Shown: positions 1 to 8,467 of the stretch, piece after piece
Position numbering within the stretch: the first letter of the stretch is position 1
Layout: every line of letters begins with the position of its first letter
Assembly: GCA_017852835.1 (NCBI GenBank)
Contig: JAFMKS010000002.1
Span: forward strand, 1 to 47,107
Direction of reading: 5' to 3'
DNA from: Paracoccaceae bacterium
GTDB lineage: Bacteria; Pseudomonadota; Alphaproteobacteria; Rhodobacterales; Rhodobacteraceae
Length of the DNA: 47,107 nucleotides
Made by a program: the position numbers and the translations under genes
Notes under the pieces: generated by a model
The model's database searches: none
Seen by the model: the letters and a program-made list of their open reading frames with translations, nothing else
Told to the model about the DNA's origin: nothing

Positions 1-2
1 AA

Positions 3-71
3 GCACCCGTTTGGTTTAGAGGCATCTTCTACGTGGTATTAATTGCCATAATTTCTTGGGCAATCTTTTAA
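3..71 (+). CDS. C-terminal end of a truncated membrane protein (window edge)
   Basis: Open frame from the left edge reads APVWFRGIFYVVLIAIISWAIF*, a hydrophobic helix ending at TAA. Confidence 0.45.
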   Translation, partial: APVWFRGIFYVVLIAIISWAIF

Positions 72-250
72 AAGATTGTAGAAATACCATTATGCATCAA
101 ACATCCTGCAAAATTTAGGCTAAGTCCAATGTCTGGAATAGATAACAAGCGAAGCCTTGGAAAAGAGTTATAATTAAATCTTTCAATGAACCCCTTGCAT
201 CTCGGTTGGTATTGCGCTTGCTTAAGATGACCAAATTATGGAGCATTAAG

Positions 251-379
251 ATGAAGAAACTTGGTATTGTAGCATTATTGCTGTCGCTCTCTGCTTGTGG
301 CAGTGTTGGTGGATATAGTTTGAACCCCATGGATTACCTAGGTAGTTCTTCTGACACAGAAGCAGATGCCTCAGAATAA
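251..379 (+). CDS. Small predicted lipoprotein (42 aa)
   Basis: MKKLGIVALLLSLSACGSVGGYSLNPMDYLGSSSDTEADASE*; signal peptide with lipobox LSAC. Below the size cutoff of the ORF track. Confidence 0.6.
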   Translation: MKKLGIVALLLSLSACGSVGGYSLNPMDYLGSSSDTEADASE

Positions 380-1146
380 TTTAACTGGTAAAAAAGTTGG
401 CTTTGCATTTATGGCTGATCAACGTCAACTTTTTTCTTTTTTGAGTTTGACCGATAGTGAATCGAGGCAAAGTAGAATGTCTGGAATACTTACTATGGAA
501 ACTCATGAAAAAAGACCCATGCAGGGGATAAAAAGCAGAGGTCTCAGTTCCTGTTGGACACAAGGAAGGTAAGTGAGAAGAGGCCCTCAACCACAAGCGA
601 CCCCTTCCCTGCGTTTGTCGTTAGCCGCTAAACCCAACGACAATAGCACTGTGAAACTTCTGCATACAGATTCTGTAACTTTTTCGACAGCTAGGTACGG
701 ATTCGACATAAATCTTTTCCAAGACTGGAACGACTAGACCCTCTTCCCACCACCAAGCTGTATAGCATTCGCTTTGTTCATCTGAATGGGTCTCCCGTCG
801 GGAGTATTCAAAGGGATCACCCCATGTCCATCAGTCACACACATGGTCGGTGCTGATCTGGTCTCACCGTTCAGTATCACTTCGATGTCAGCAAGACACA
901 GTTCATAATTGTTAAGTATTTCCTTAACGCGCACAAGATGCTCCCATGAATTTGAAAAGTTCGGATCAACTGTCCATCTTCTGAAAATATAAAGCTAACG
1001 CCTCGAACCTTTTTCAGAAAAATTGTGAGAGCGGGATAACTAGCAACTGAAACGGTCAAGTTTTTGACCCCCCCTTCTCTTTTTCTTGATGTTTCACAAT
1101 TCATTTGCTTAGCTTTGCCCGCAACCTTTGTAGCCAAGGAAAAGAC

Positions 1147-1410
1147 ATGTCGCTAAGCAAGCACACTAAAGCTGAACTTCTTGAAATGCTTTCATCACAA
1201 GGCATCGACGCAAAATCATCTATGAAGAAAGCCGAACTGATCGATCTGTTGGAGAATGCAACTACCTCAGAACGCCTAGAGGCAGCTTCCGAAGTACCAG
1301 AACTTAAGCCCAATACAGAGAGTGAAGCTAAACCAAGTGCGTCTCAGCCAGTGTTTCTAGTGGTGGGTGTATTTATCGCACTCGCAATCCTAGCTTGGAT
1401 AATACTCTGA
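1147..1410 (+). CDS. Small protein with SAP/HeH-like (Rho N-terminal-like) motif and C-terminal transmembrane helix
   Basis: LSKHTKAELLEMLSSQGIDAKSSMKKAELIDLLE resembles the SAP/HeH fold; C-terminal PVFLVVGVFIALAILAWIIL is a TM helix. Start at 1147 preferred over 1105. Confidence 0.6.
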   Translation: MSLSKHTKAELLEMLSSQGIDAKSSMKKAELIDLLENATTSERLEAASEVPELKPNTESEAKPSASQPVFLVVGVFIALAILAWIIL

Positions 1411-1491
1411 TATAATTGAGATAAAGTTTCTCCTGTGTTTCCCCAAGAGGAGCACATTTGACCAGTATTTCTGCTAAGTCATTGAAAACAG

Positions 1492-1567
1492 TGGTGAGCC
1501 GTACAGGATTCGAACCTGTGACCCACTGATTAAAAGTCAGTTGCTCTACCAACTGAGCTAACGGCCC
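1492..1567 (-). tRNA. tRNA-Lys (anticodon TTT), CCA encoded
   Basis: Reverse complement GGGCCGTTAGCTCAGTTGGTAGAGCAACTGACTTTTAATCAGTGGGTCACAGGTTCGAATCCTGTACGGCTCACCA folds as a cloverleaf; anticodon loop CTTTTAA. Confidence 0.97.
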
Positions 1568-1672
1568 ACTGGCCGGCTGCATAAAAAGAACTGGGGGTAG
1601 GGTCAACCCCGAAAGTGAATTAATTGTCGTTATCTCTGGATTCAGGGCGATTTGGTACGTATATGCGTGCAT

Positions 1673-2503
1673 ATGTTAGTTGAATCCAAGATCCGCCTTC
1701 CGTTTATGAAGATGCATGGGCTCGGCAACGATTTCGTTGTCGTGGATGGACGTGATTCTAGATTCGAATTAACAGATTCTCTCATCTCGGCTGTTGCTGA
1801 TCGACACCGTGGAGTTGGGTTCGACCAGCTTGCTGTGATTTTACCCAGTGACGTTGATGCGCACCTAGATTTTTACAATTCAGATGGTTCAAAATCTGCC
1901 GCTTGCGGGAATGCAACCCGTTGCATCGCCAGATTTTTGATGAATGAAACTGGCAAAACCACGCTTGATCTGAAAACCGATCGCGGGATTTTGCATGCTA
2001 TTGATCAGGGCGAAGGAATTACGGCCGTGAATATGGGACCCCCCATGTTAAATTGGAACGAGGTTCCGTTGGCGTATGAATGCGATACGTTGTCGTTACC
2101 AATTGACGGCGCCCCTACCGCCACGGGAATGGGAAACCCGCATTGCACGTTTTTTGTCGATGATGCAGAGCAGGTAAACTTGGAAGGTCGTGGTTCTGAA
2201 ACCGAACATCACGCGTTATTTCCAGAGCGTACAAATGTTCAATTCGCAACTGTGATCGCACCCAATCGCCTTCGTATGCGCGTATGGGAACGGGGTGTCG
2301 GTGTAACGCTTGCATCAGGATCATCATCATGTGCAACTGCTGTTGCAGCCGCACGCCGCGGGCTGACAGGTCGCTCTGTCACAATTGATCTGGATGGCGG
2401 TCAAATACAGGTTGATTGGCGTGATGATGGTGTTTGGATGGCGGGTCCGACAGCGCATGTTTTTGACGGTGTGTTCACTTTAGAATTCTTGGCAGGCGTA
2501 TGA
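1673..2503 (+). CDS. dapF: Diaminopimelate epimerase
   Basis: MKMHGLGNDFVVVDGRD, SAACGNATRCIA, GVGVTLASGSSSCATAVAA motifs; start codon uncertain within ORF 1652..2503. Confidence 0.95.
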   Translation: MLVESKIRLPFMKMHGLGNDFVVVDGRDSRFELTDSLISAVADRHRGVGFDQLAVILPSDVDAHLDFYNSDGSKSAACGNATRCIARFLMNETGKTTLDLKTDRGILHAIDQGEGITAVNMGPPMLNWNEVPLAYECDTLSLPIDGAPTATGMGNPHCTFFVDDAEQVNLEGRGSETEHHALFPERTNVQFATVIAPNRLRMRVWERGVGVTLASGSSSCATAVAAARRGLTGRSVTIDLDGGQIQVDWRDDGVWMAGPTAHVFDGVFTLEFLAGV

Positions 2504-3774
2504 TGAGTAATGCGCCGATTTTCACAACGCTTGGTTGCCGATTGAACGCATATGAGACCGAGGCGATGAAGGAATTGGCACAGACTGCAGGCGTAGAAAA
2601 TGTCTATGTTATTAACACATGCGCTGTAACAGCCGAAGCCGTCCGAAAGTCAAAACAAGAGATCAGAAAACAAAAGCGGCAGTTTCCAGAGAAACAAATC
2701 ATCGTAACGGGATGTGCTGCACAAATTGACCCAGATAGTTTTGCCAAAATGGCGGAGGTCAGTGCAGTTATTGGGAATACAGAAAAACTATCCGCAGATA
2801 CGTGGCGTGGTTTATCCAACGGTTTTATTGGTGAAACCGAACGCGTCCAAGTTGATGACATTATGTCCGTGACCGAAACAGCAGAACATTTGATTGATGG
2901 CTTTGGCACACGTAGCCGCGCGTATGTTCAGGTTCAAAACGGCTGCGATCATCGCTGTACATTTTGCATCATTCCCTATGGCCGCGGAAATTCGCGTTCT
3001 GTTCCAGCGGGCGTCGTGGTTGATCAAATCAAACGGCTTGTGGACAGTGGATACAACGAAGTTGTCCTGACAGGTGTCGATTTAACCAGTTGGGGCGCTG
3101 ATTTGCCTGCCGCCCCAAAGCTGGGCGATTTGGTGATGCGTATTCTTAAATTGGTTCCTAATTTGAACAGACTTCGGATTAGTTCGATTGATTCAATTGA
3201 GGTTGATGAAAATCTGATGCAGGCCATCGCAACAGAACCGCGTTTGATGCCGCATCTGCATCTAAGTTTGCAGCATGGTGATGACCTAATACTGAAACGC
3301 ATGAAACGTCGGCACCTGCGAGATGATGCCATTCAGTTTTGTGAAGAGGCGCGCAAATTACGCCCTGATATGGTTTTTGGTGCGGATATCATTGCGGGCT
3401 TTCCCACCGAAACCGAAGCCCACTTTGAAAACTCGGTAAAGTTGGTGGACGAGTGCGATCTTACTTGGCTACACGTTTTCCCCTATTCTGCGCGTCAGGG
3501 AACGCCTGCGGCACGCATGCCAGCTGTTGACGGTAGGTTGATTAAGGAACGTGCCGCGATACTCCGGCAAAAGGGTGATGAAAAAGTACAGACGCATTTG
3601 CGTGATCAGGTTGGCAAGGTCCACGCGGTGTTGATGGAAAACCCTAACATGGGGCGTACCGAGCAATTTACAGAGGTATGTTTCGATGCTTCACAACAGG
3701 AAAGCGAAATAGTTACAGCCCAAATTACCGATATCGTAAATGGCAAGTTGTTTGCAGCGCCCGTAACACCATGA
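2500..3774 (+). CDS. mtaB: tRNA t6A37 methylthiotransferase (radical SAM, MtaB family)
   Basis: TLGCRLNAYE N-terminus, NGCDHRCTFCIIPYGRG radical SAM CxxxCxxC motif. Confidence 0.93.
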   Translation: MMSNAPIFTTLGCRLNAYETEAMKELAQTAGVENVYVINTCAVTAEAVRKSKQEIRKQKRQFPEKQIIVTGCAAQIDPDSFAKMAEVSAVIGNTEKLSADTWRGLSNGFIGETERVQVDDIMSVTETAEHLIDGFGTRSRAYVQVQNGCDHRCTFCIIPYGRGNSRSVPAGVVVDQIKRLVDSGYNEVVLTGVDLTSWGADLPAAPKLGDLVMRILKLVPNLNRLRISSIDSIEVDENLMQAIATEPRLMPHLHLSLQHGDDLILKRMKRRHLRDDAIQFCEEARKLRPDMVFGADIIAGFPTETEAHFENSVKLVDECDLTWLHVFPYSARQGTPAARMPAVDGRLIKERAAILRQKGDEKVQTHLRDQVGKVHAVLMENPNMGRTEQFTEVCFDASQQESEIVTAQITDIVNGKLFAAPVTP

Positions 3775-4403
3775 CCTATCCCATTTTATATAGTTTTCGC
3801 CGATGCCCCTATGCGATGCGCGCGAGACTTGCGATTGCAAGCAGTGGAATTCAAGTTGAGCTGCGTGAAATTGTTCTGCGCGATAAGACGCCAGAATTTT
3901 TAGAAACATCGCCCACTGCGACTGTGCCTTGTCTAAAGGTAGGTGAACGCATTGTTGATGAAAGTTTGCACATCATGGCCTGGGCGCTGGGGCAGAACGA
4001 TCCTGAGAACCTGATGCAAATGCCGACTGTGGGTTATTCGCTTATGTCGACATGCGATGGAACATTTAAACACGCACTGGATCGATACAAATACCCAACC
4101 AGGTATCCTGAGATAGATCCAATTGTAAATCGTGATGCAGCGTCAAGTTTCATTCAAGAATTGGAACAGCGTTTGGATGGCAATTTGTTTGGTCCAGACC
4201 CAAAATTGGCAGATTTTGCGATATTGCCGTTTATTCGACAATTCGCACATGTGGATTTGGATTGGTTTTCTGCACAACCATGGGAAAAAACCGTTGTATG
4301 GTTACAGAGTTTTAAAGACTCAGCTCGGTTCGCGGCGATTATGGATAAATATCCAAAATGGGTGAACGGGGACGCGCCAACATATTTTCCATATCAGGAT
4401 TAG
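3771..4403 (+). CDS. Glutathione S-transferase family protein
   Basis: MTYPILYSFRRCPYAMRARLAI thioredoxin-fold N-terminus and GST C-domain; ATGA overlap with mtaB stop. Confidence 0.85.
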   Translation: MTYPILYSFRRCPYAMRARLAIASSGIQVELREIVLRDKTPEFLETSPTATVPCLKVGERIVDESLHIMAWALGQNDPENLMQMPTVGYSLMSTCDGTFKHALDRYKYPTRYPEIDPIVNRDAASSFIQELEQRLDGNLFGPDPKLADFAILPFIRQFAHVDLDWFSAQPWEKTVVWLQSFKDSARFAAIMDKYPKWVNGDAPTYFPYQD

Positions 4404-4412
4404 AGCATTCGC

Positions 4413-5021
4413 ATGCATCCAAACCCAAGCTTTAGAAACACATCAGACGGGCATGGTTGGGAATTGGTGTCACAAACCAGTTTTGGAACACTTGTCCAAT
4501 CAACCAGCGGTTTGCCACTCATCTCACACGTTCCCTTTTTGCTATCTGCATGCCAATCGTACATTGAATTGCACTTGGTCCGATCCAACCCAATGGCGCG
4601 TGTTGAGGTTGGTGAAGCGGTTCCAACGACATTAATTGTGAACGGTCCAGATGGATATATTTCACCAGACTGGTATCGCATAGGCGACCAAGTGCCAACA
4701 TGGAACTATGTCGCTATCCATTTAACGGGTCAGTTGATGCGATTGGAGGATGATGTGCTGGAACCGTTGTTGTCCCGTCTATCGGATCATTTTGAGTCAC
4801 AATTACATCCCAAACCGATTTGGACGATGGAAAAGATGACCGATGACGTCAAAAAGCGAATGATGCGTCAGATATTACCGTTTAAGTTTGAAACCTCTGA
4901 ACTGCACAGCACATGGAAGCTGGGTCAAAACAAACCAGAACAAGCACGTTTGGACGCAGCAGATGCCTTGGCTGACCATGTTCCAGCGCTTGCAAAATTG
5001 ATGAAAGATCTGCCGCAATAA
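4413..5021 (+). CDS. FMN-binding PaiB-like negative transcriptional regulator
   Basis: MHPNPSF start, HVPFLL...; PDGYISPDWY; VPTWNYVAIHLTG are PaiB-family motifs. Confidence 0.88.
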   Translation: MHPNPSFRNTSDGHGWELVSQTSFGTLVQSTSGLPLISHVPFLLSACQSYIELHLVRSNPMARVEVGEAVPTTLIVNGPDGYISPDWYRIGDQVPTWNYVAIHLTGQLMRLEDDVLEPLLSRLSDHFESQLHPKPIWTMEKMTDDVKKRMMRQILPFKFETSELHSTWKLGQNKPEQARLDAADALADHVPALAKLMKDLPQ

Positions 5022-5075
5022 ATCTTTCAATTGCGTCGGTTTGAGCTAACATCACAAAAAATAGCGGAGAACATT

Positions 5076-5681
5076 ATGAAACTCATTTATTCGCCTGCGT
5101 CGCCATTTGTGCGGAAGGTCGCGGTATATACACACTTGGGAAATTTAACTGATAAGATTACGTTTACACCTGTTGCGACGACGGCATTGAACGTGGCTGA
5201 TGATGCGCGTTCGGCAAATCCATTGGGTAAAATCCCAGCGTTGATATTGGATGATAACTCTACACTGTTCGATAGTCGTGTTATTTGCCGTTACTTGGAT
5301 GATCTGGCGGGATTGGGCATGTATCCTGCGGATAATATTTGGAAAGTCTTAACGCTTGAGGCTTTGGGCGATGGCATTATGGAGTCGGGTGTATCGATTT
5401 CATACGAAAAACGGTTACGCCCAGAAAATGAACAATCACCCAGTTGGATAGAGGCACAGTGGTCCAAAGTGGAACATGCCATCGCGTCGCTGGAAACGGG
5501 CGCATATGCAGAAGTACAGGGTCCGCTGAATGCGGGACAGATATCTGTTGCGTGTGCATTGGATTATATCGATTTCCGCCACGGTGATCGCGATTGGCAA
5601 TCTCGTCATCCTAAGATGGCGGAATGGCAGGCGAAAATGCAGGCGATGGACGTATTTAAACAAACGATGCCCGAAGGATAA
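5076..5681 (+). CDS. Glutathione S-transferase family protein
   Basis: MKLIYSPASPFVRKVAVYTH; NPLGKIPALILDD; LFDSRVICRYLD are GST motifs. Confidence 0.9.
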   Translation: MKLIYSPASPFVRKVAVYTHLGNLTDKITFTPVATTALNVADDARSANPLGKIPALILDDNSTLFDSRVICRYLDDLAGLGMYPADNIWKVLTLEALGDGIMESGVSISYEKRLRPENEQSPSWIEAQWSKVEHAIASLETGAYAEVQGPLNAGQISVACALDYIDFRHGDRDWQSRHPKMAEWQAKMQAMDVFKQTMPEG

Positions 5682-5689
5682 GAATACCT

Positions 5690-6532
5690 GTGGACGATTT
5701 AACGGATTGGTTGGGAAACAGCGAAGAGCGCCACGATCAAATTGTGGCCTTTCCAGCCAATGCGTTATCGGCGACCTTGAACCATGATACACAGTACGTC
5801 GATGGTTCATCTTTGCCGCCGCTTTGGCATTGGTTGTATTTCTTACCGATTTATCGACTTGATCAGGCAAATTATGATGGTCACGCAGCGCTTGGTGGGT
5901 TTTTGCCACCTGTAAAACTGCCACGCCGTATGTGGGCAGGTAGTCGCGTATCATTCTTGAACGATTTGGTGATCGGGGCAGAGGCACGCAAAGTTTCGAC
6001 AATAAAATCCATTCAACAGAAATCGGGGAAATCTGGAGATTTGGTATTTGTCACCGTTGCGCATAAGGTATTTCAACATGAAGCCTGTTGTGTCGAGGAA
6101 GAGCACGACATCGTTTATCGAAGTGCGCCTGACAAAAACGCAATGGCACCAGTTTATCAAACATCCGAAACGCTGCCCGAGTTTTCATATGCGGTGAACC
6201 CCGATCCCGTATTGTTATTTCGCTATTCCGCGCTGACGTTCAATGGCCATCGCATACATTACGATCAGCCGTTTTGCATTGAAACCGAAGGATATCAGGG
6301 ATTGATTGTACACGGTCCACTGCTTGCCACGTTGATGCTTGATTTGATCTGGAAAAATTTTCCTGATGCGGCGGTAAAATATTTTCAATTCCGCGCGCTG
6401 GCACCTGTGTTTGATACAATGAAGTTTAAAGTCTGCGGGCTGCAAACATCCACGTCAGAAGTAGAAATTTGGATCAGGCGTGACGATGGCGTGCTGGCAA
6501 TGTCTGGTTCAGCGAATCTGTCGCGTCCATAG
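5690..6532 (+). CDS. FAS1-like / MaoC-type acyl-CoA hydratase (mesaconyl-C4-CoA hydratase-like)
   Basis: LPPLWHWLYFLP...DGHAALGGFLPPVKLPRRMWAGSR and RYSALTFNGHRIHYDQPF hot-dog fold dehydratase motifs. Confidence 0.8.
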   Translation: MDDLTDWLGNSEERHDQIVAFPANALSATLNHDTQYVDGSSLPPLWHWLYFLPIYRLDQANYDGHAALGGFLPPVKLPRRMWAGSRVSFLNDLVIGAEARKVSTIKSIQQKSGKSGDLVFVTVAHKVFQHEACCVEEEHDIVYRSAPDKNAMAPVYQTSETLPEFSYAVNPDPVLLFRYSALTFNGHRIHYDQPFCIETEGYQGLIVHGPLLATLMLDLIWKNFPDAAVKYFQFRALAPVFDTMKFKVCGLQTSTSEVEIWIRRDDGVLAMSGSANLSRP

Positions 6533-6857
6533 TTTGCTAAACATAGCGGTGGACCAGGTCAGATGGGGAGGCTCACATCATCGAAAACGCGAGCGAAAGA
6601 AACTCTTTGCGTGTAAAAAGACTGACCAATTCACGTATCGTGAATTGATATTGTGCGCCTTTTGTTAAAATAGAGCACATTTTTCGATTTAGGTCTAACA
6701 TCTATCGGCACCGCTCCGTAGTTTGTTACAGACGGATTGGGTACAGCTTTTCGAATGTTTATTTCGCAAAACTTGATTAGCGTATTTGCTTCGCTGCTTC
6801 AATTATTTCACGTGACTTGAAATGTTTTGACGTTCACGAAGTGTATTTTTGTCATAA

Positions 6858-7580
6858 TCAGACGCGAAATCGAATGAAATCTGGCAAACTCGTAAATAAT
6901 TTGATGACACGTGAAAATGGCCACGGAAAATCATATCGGAATGTATTTTTCCGCATGCCTTTGATCACGTGTTTCGCGGCCTCGCTCGGGGCTAGTAATT
7001 GGGGCATTTTGAAATCGTTTTTGTCTGTAAGGCGGGTTTTGATGAATCCTGGGTTGATCAATTGAACATCAATCCCGGTGCCCTGCAAATCGTGTCGCAT
7101 GGTTTCTGCAATGCTGGCGACTGCTGCCTTACTTGCTCCATATCCAATCGCTTTGGGCAGCCCGCCATAGGCAGAAAGCGAGCCAATCAAAACTACATGC
7201 CCAGATCCACTTGCCAACATGTCAGGCAAGACCTCTCCAACTGCGCGAATGCAACCGTTTAGGTTCACATCAATCATGCGCAAGGCTTTTTCCGTATCCC
7301 AATCCTGAGTTGCCATGGGATCATACGCGCCCGCATTATAAATCATGACGTTTAAATTTTCGATCTGATCATAGGCCGCGCGGACGCTATCGGCTTTCGT
7401 GACATCCAAAGGAAGCGGGGTAGCATCGCGCATTTCATGGCACAGATCACGAAGTGATGTTTCATTTCGTGCACTCAGGAAAAGTTTTGCACCTTCTGCG
7501 TTTAGCAACTTGGCAACTTCTCTGCCCAGTCCTTCACTTGCACCGATCAGCCAGATTGATTTGTTTTTAAAACTACGCAT
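6858..7580 (-). CDS. SDR-family oxidoreductase
   Basis: IGASEGLGREVAK cofactor motif, NAG, YGASKAA catalytic motif. Start overlaps the upstream DUF1365 stop. Confidence 0.93.
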   Translation of the reverse strand: MRSFKNKSIWLIGASEGLGREVAKLLNAEGAKLFLSARNETSLRDLCHEMRDATPLPLDVTKADSVRAAYDQIENLNVMIYNAGAYDPMATQDWDTEKALRMIDVNLNGCIRAVGEVLPDMLASGSGHVVLIGSLSAYGGLPKAIGYGASKAAVASIAETMRHDLQGTGIDVQLINPGFIKTRLTDKNDFKMPQLLAPSEAAKHVIKGMRKNTFRYDFPWPFSRVIKLFTSLPDFIRFRV

Positions 7581-8328
7581 CGCGTTTTGACACCAAGGTT
7601 GATGGCGGTTTTTGACGCCCTAAAAATGGGGCCCCTTTGATCCATAACTTGACCGCCTGCCAATGTATAAGTGTTAGAACGCGCATCGCTCCGAATGGTC
7701 GGCGCAGGGCAGCATATGCCAATGTTGTATCACTGGCGTTTGTGATCGCTCCATCCAGTGTAGCTAATACACCTTGCTGGCCGTCACGATAATCAATTCG
7801 CATTGAAAATTTTTCTGGGGTAAAGCCTATGTTAAACGTATATTCCCCAGATATTTTTTGAAACGGCGATACATGCATCAGTTTCTGCGCCTTCAAACTG
7901 TCCGCTGGTGTGATGACACTCTGGTCTGGTTTGGCGCAATAATAACAGTGTCGTTGACCAAAGGTGCTGTTCACTTCTGCTACCATTGCAACTGGTGAAC
8001 CGTTTTTCGTGGCGATCCAAAAGCTAACAGGATTAAATTCAAACCACAGAAAACGTGGCGCAGTTATTAAAAACGTATCGCACGTTTCAGGGTCAAACCC
8101 ATTTTCGGTCAAGATTTGTTCAAACCATTTTATACCCTTGCCTGATTTGGGCATTCCGCCATGATCAGACGTGCGTAGAGACCAAAGATTAAAACGGTCG
8201 AACGAAAACAACCAAGTGTCGGGTGTTTTTTGAAAATCGTGTAACAAATAATCGACACTATAGCGAAACGCGTTTTTGATTTCGCCGCGACGTGCATGGT
8301 AGGTGTGACCTGAAATTATCTTCAACAT
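7573..8328 (-). CDS. DUF1365 family protein
   Basis: MLKIISGHTYHARRGEIKNAFRYSVDYLLHDF...; typical DUF1365 N-terminus and PRFLWFEFNPVSFWI motif. Confidence 0.9.
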   Translation of the reverse strand: MLKIISGHTYHARRGEIKNAFRYSVDYLLHDFQKTPDTWLFSFDRFNLWSLRTSDHGGMPKSGKGIKWFEQILTENGFDPETCDTFLITAPRFLWFEFNPVSFWIATKNGSPVAMVAEVNSTFGQRHCYYCAKPDQSVITPADSLKAQKLMHVSPFQKISGEYTFNIGFTPEKFSMRIDYRDGQQGVLATLDGAITNASDTTLAYAALRRPFGAMRVLTLIHWQAVKLWIKGAPFLGRQKPPSTLVSKRDA

Positions 8329-8336
8329 AGTGGTAT

Positions 8337-8365
8337 TTTTACGCAATTATTTGGCAAATGGATCA
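8337..8365 (-). promoter_or_regulatory. Candidate sigma-E-like promoter for DUF1365-SDR
   Basis: Minus strand TGATCC (8365-8360), 18-nt spacer, TAAAA (8341-8337); about 10 nt upstream of the likely ATG at 8328. Confidence 0.45.
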
Positions 8366-8414
8366 TGTTTTGGGGTGGTTTCAATGATTATTATTATTTG
8401 TTTGCAAAAAACAT

Positions 8415-8445
8415 TGATCTGCCTCAGAGGTGTATTCGTATAAAA
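8415..8445 (+). promoter_or_regulatory. Candidate sigma-E-like (or housekeeping) promoter for the amine-oxidase/CFA operon
   Basis: TGATCT (8415-8420), 18-nt spacer, TATAAAA (8439-8445), about 23 nt before the ATG at 8468. Confidence 0.4.
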
Positions 8446-8467
8446 GTGTAAACTAAACGAGGCACTC

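Noticed and set aside
61-78. Perfect palindrome CAATCTTTTAAAAGATTG after the truncated first gene
   Set aside because: AT-rich and without a U tract; probably only part of a weak terminator, no further support.
5436-6002. 188-aa minus-strand ORF
   Set aside because: Antisense to a clear GST and acyl-CoA hydratase pair; low-complexity arginine/histidine-rich translation, no recognisable motifs.
6551-6585. GTGGACCAGGTCAG resembles the conserved SRP RNA (ffs) domain IV start
   Set aside because: The match breaks immediately afterwards (ATGGGGAGGCTC instead of GTCCGGAAGGAAGCAGCC) and no SRP-like long stem is present.
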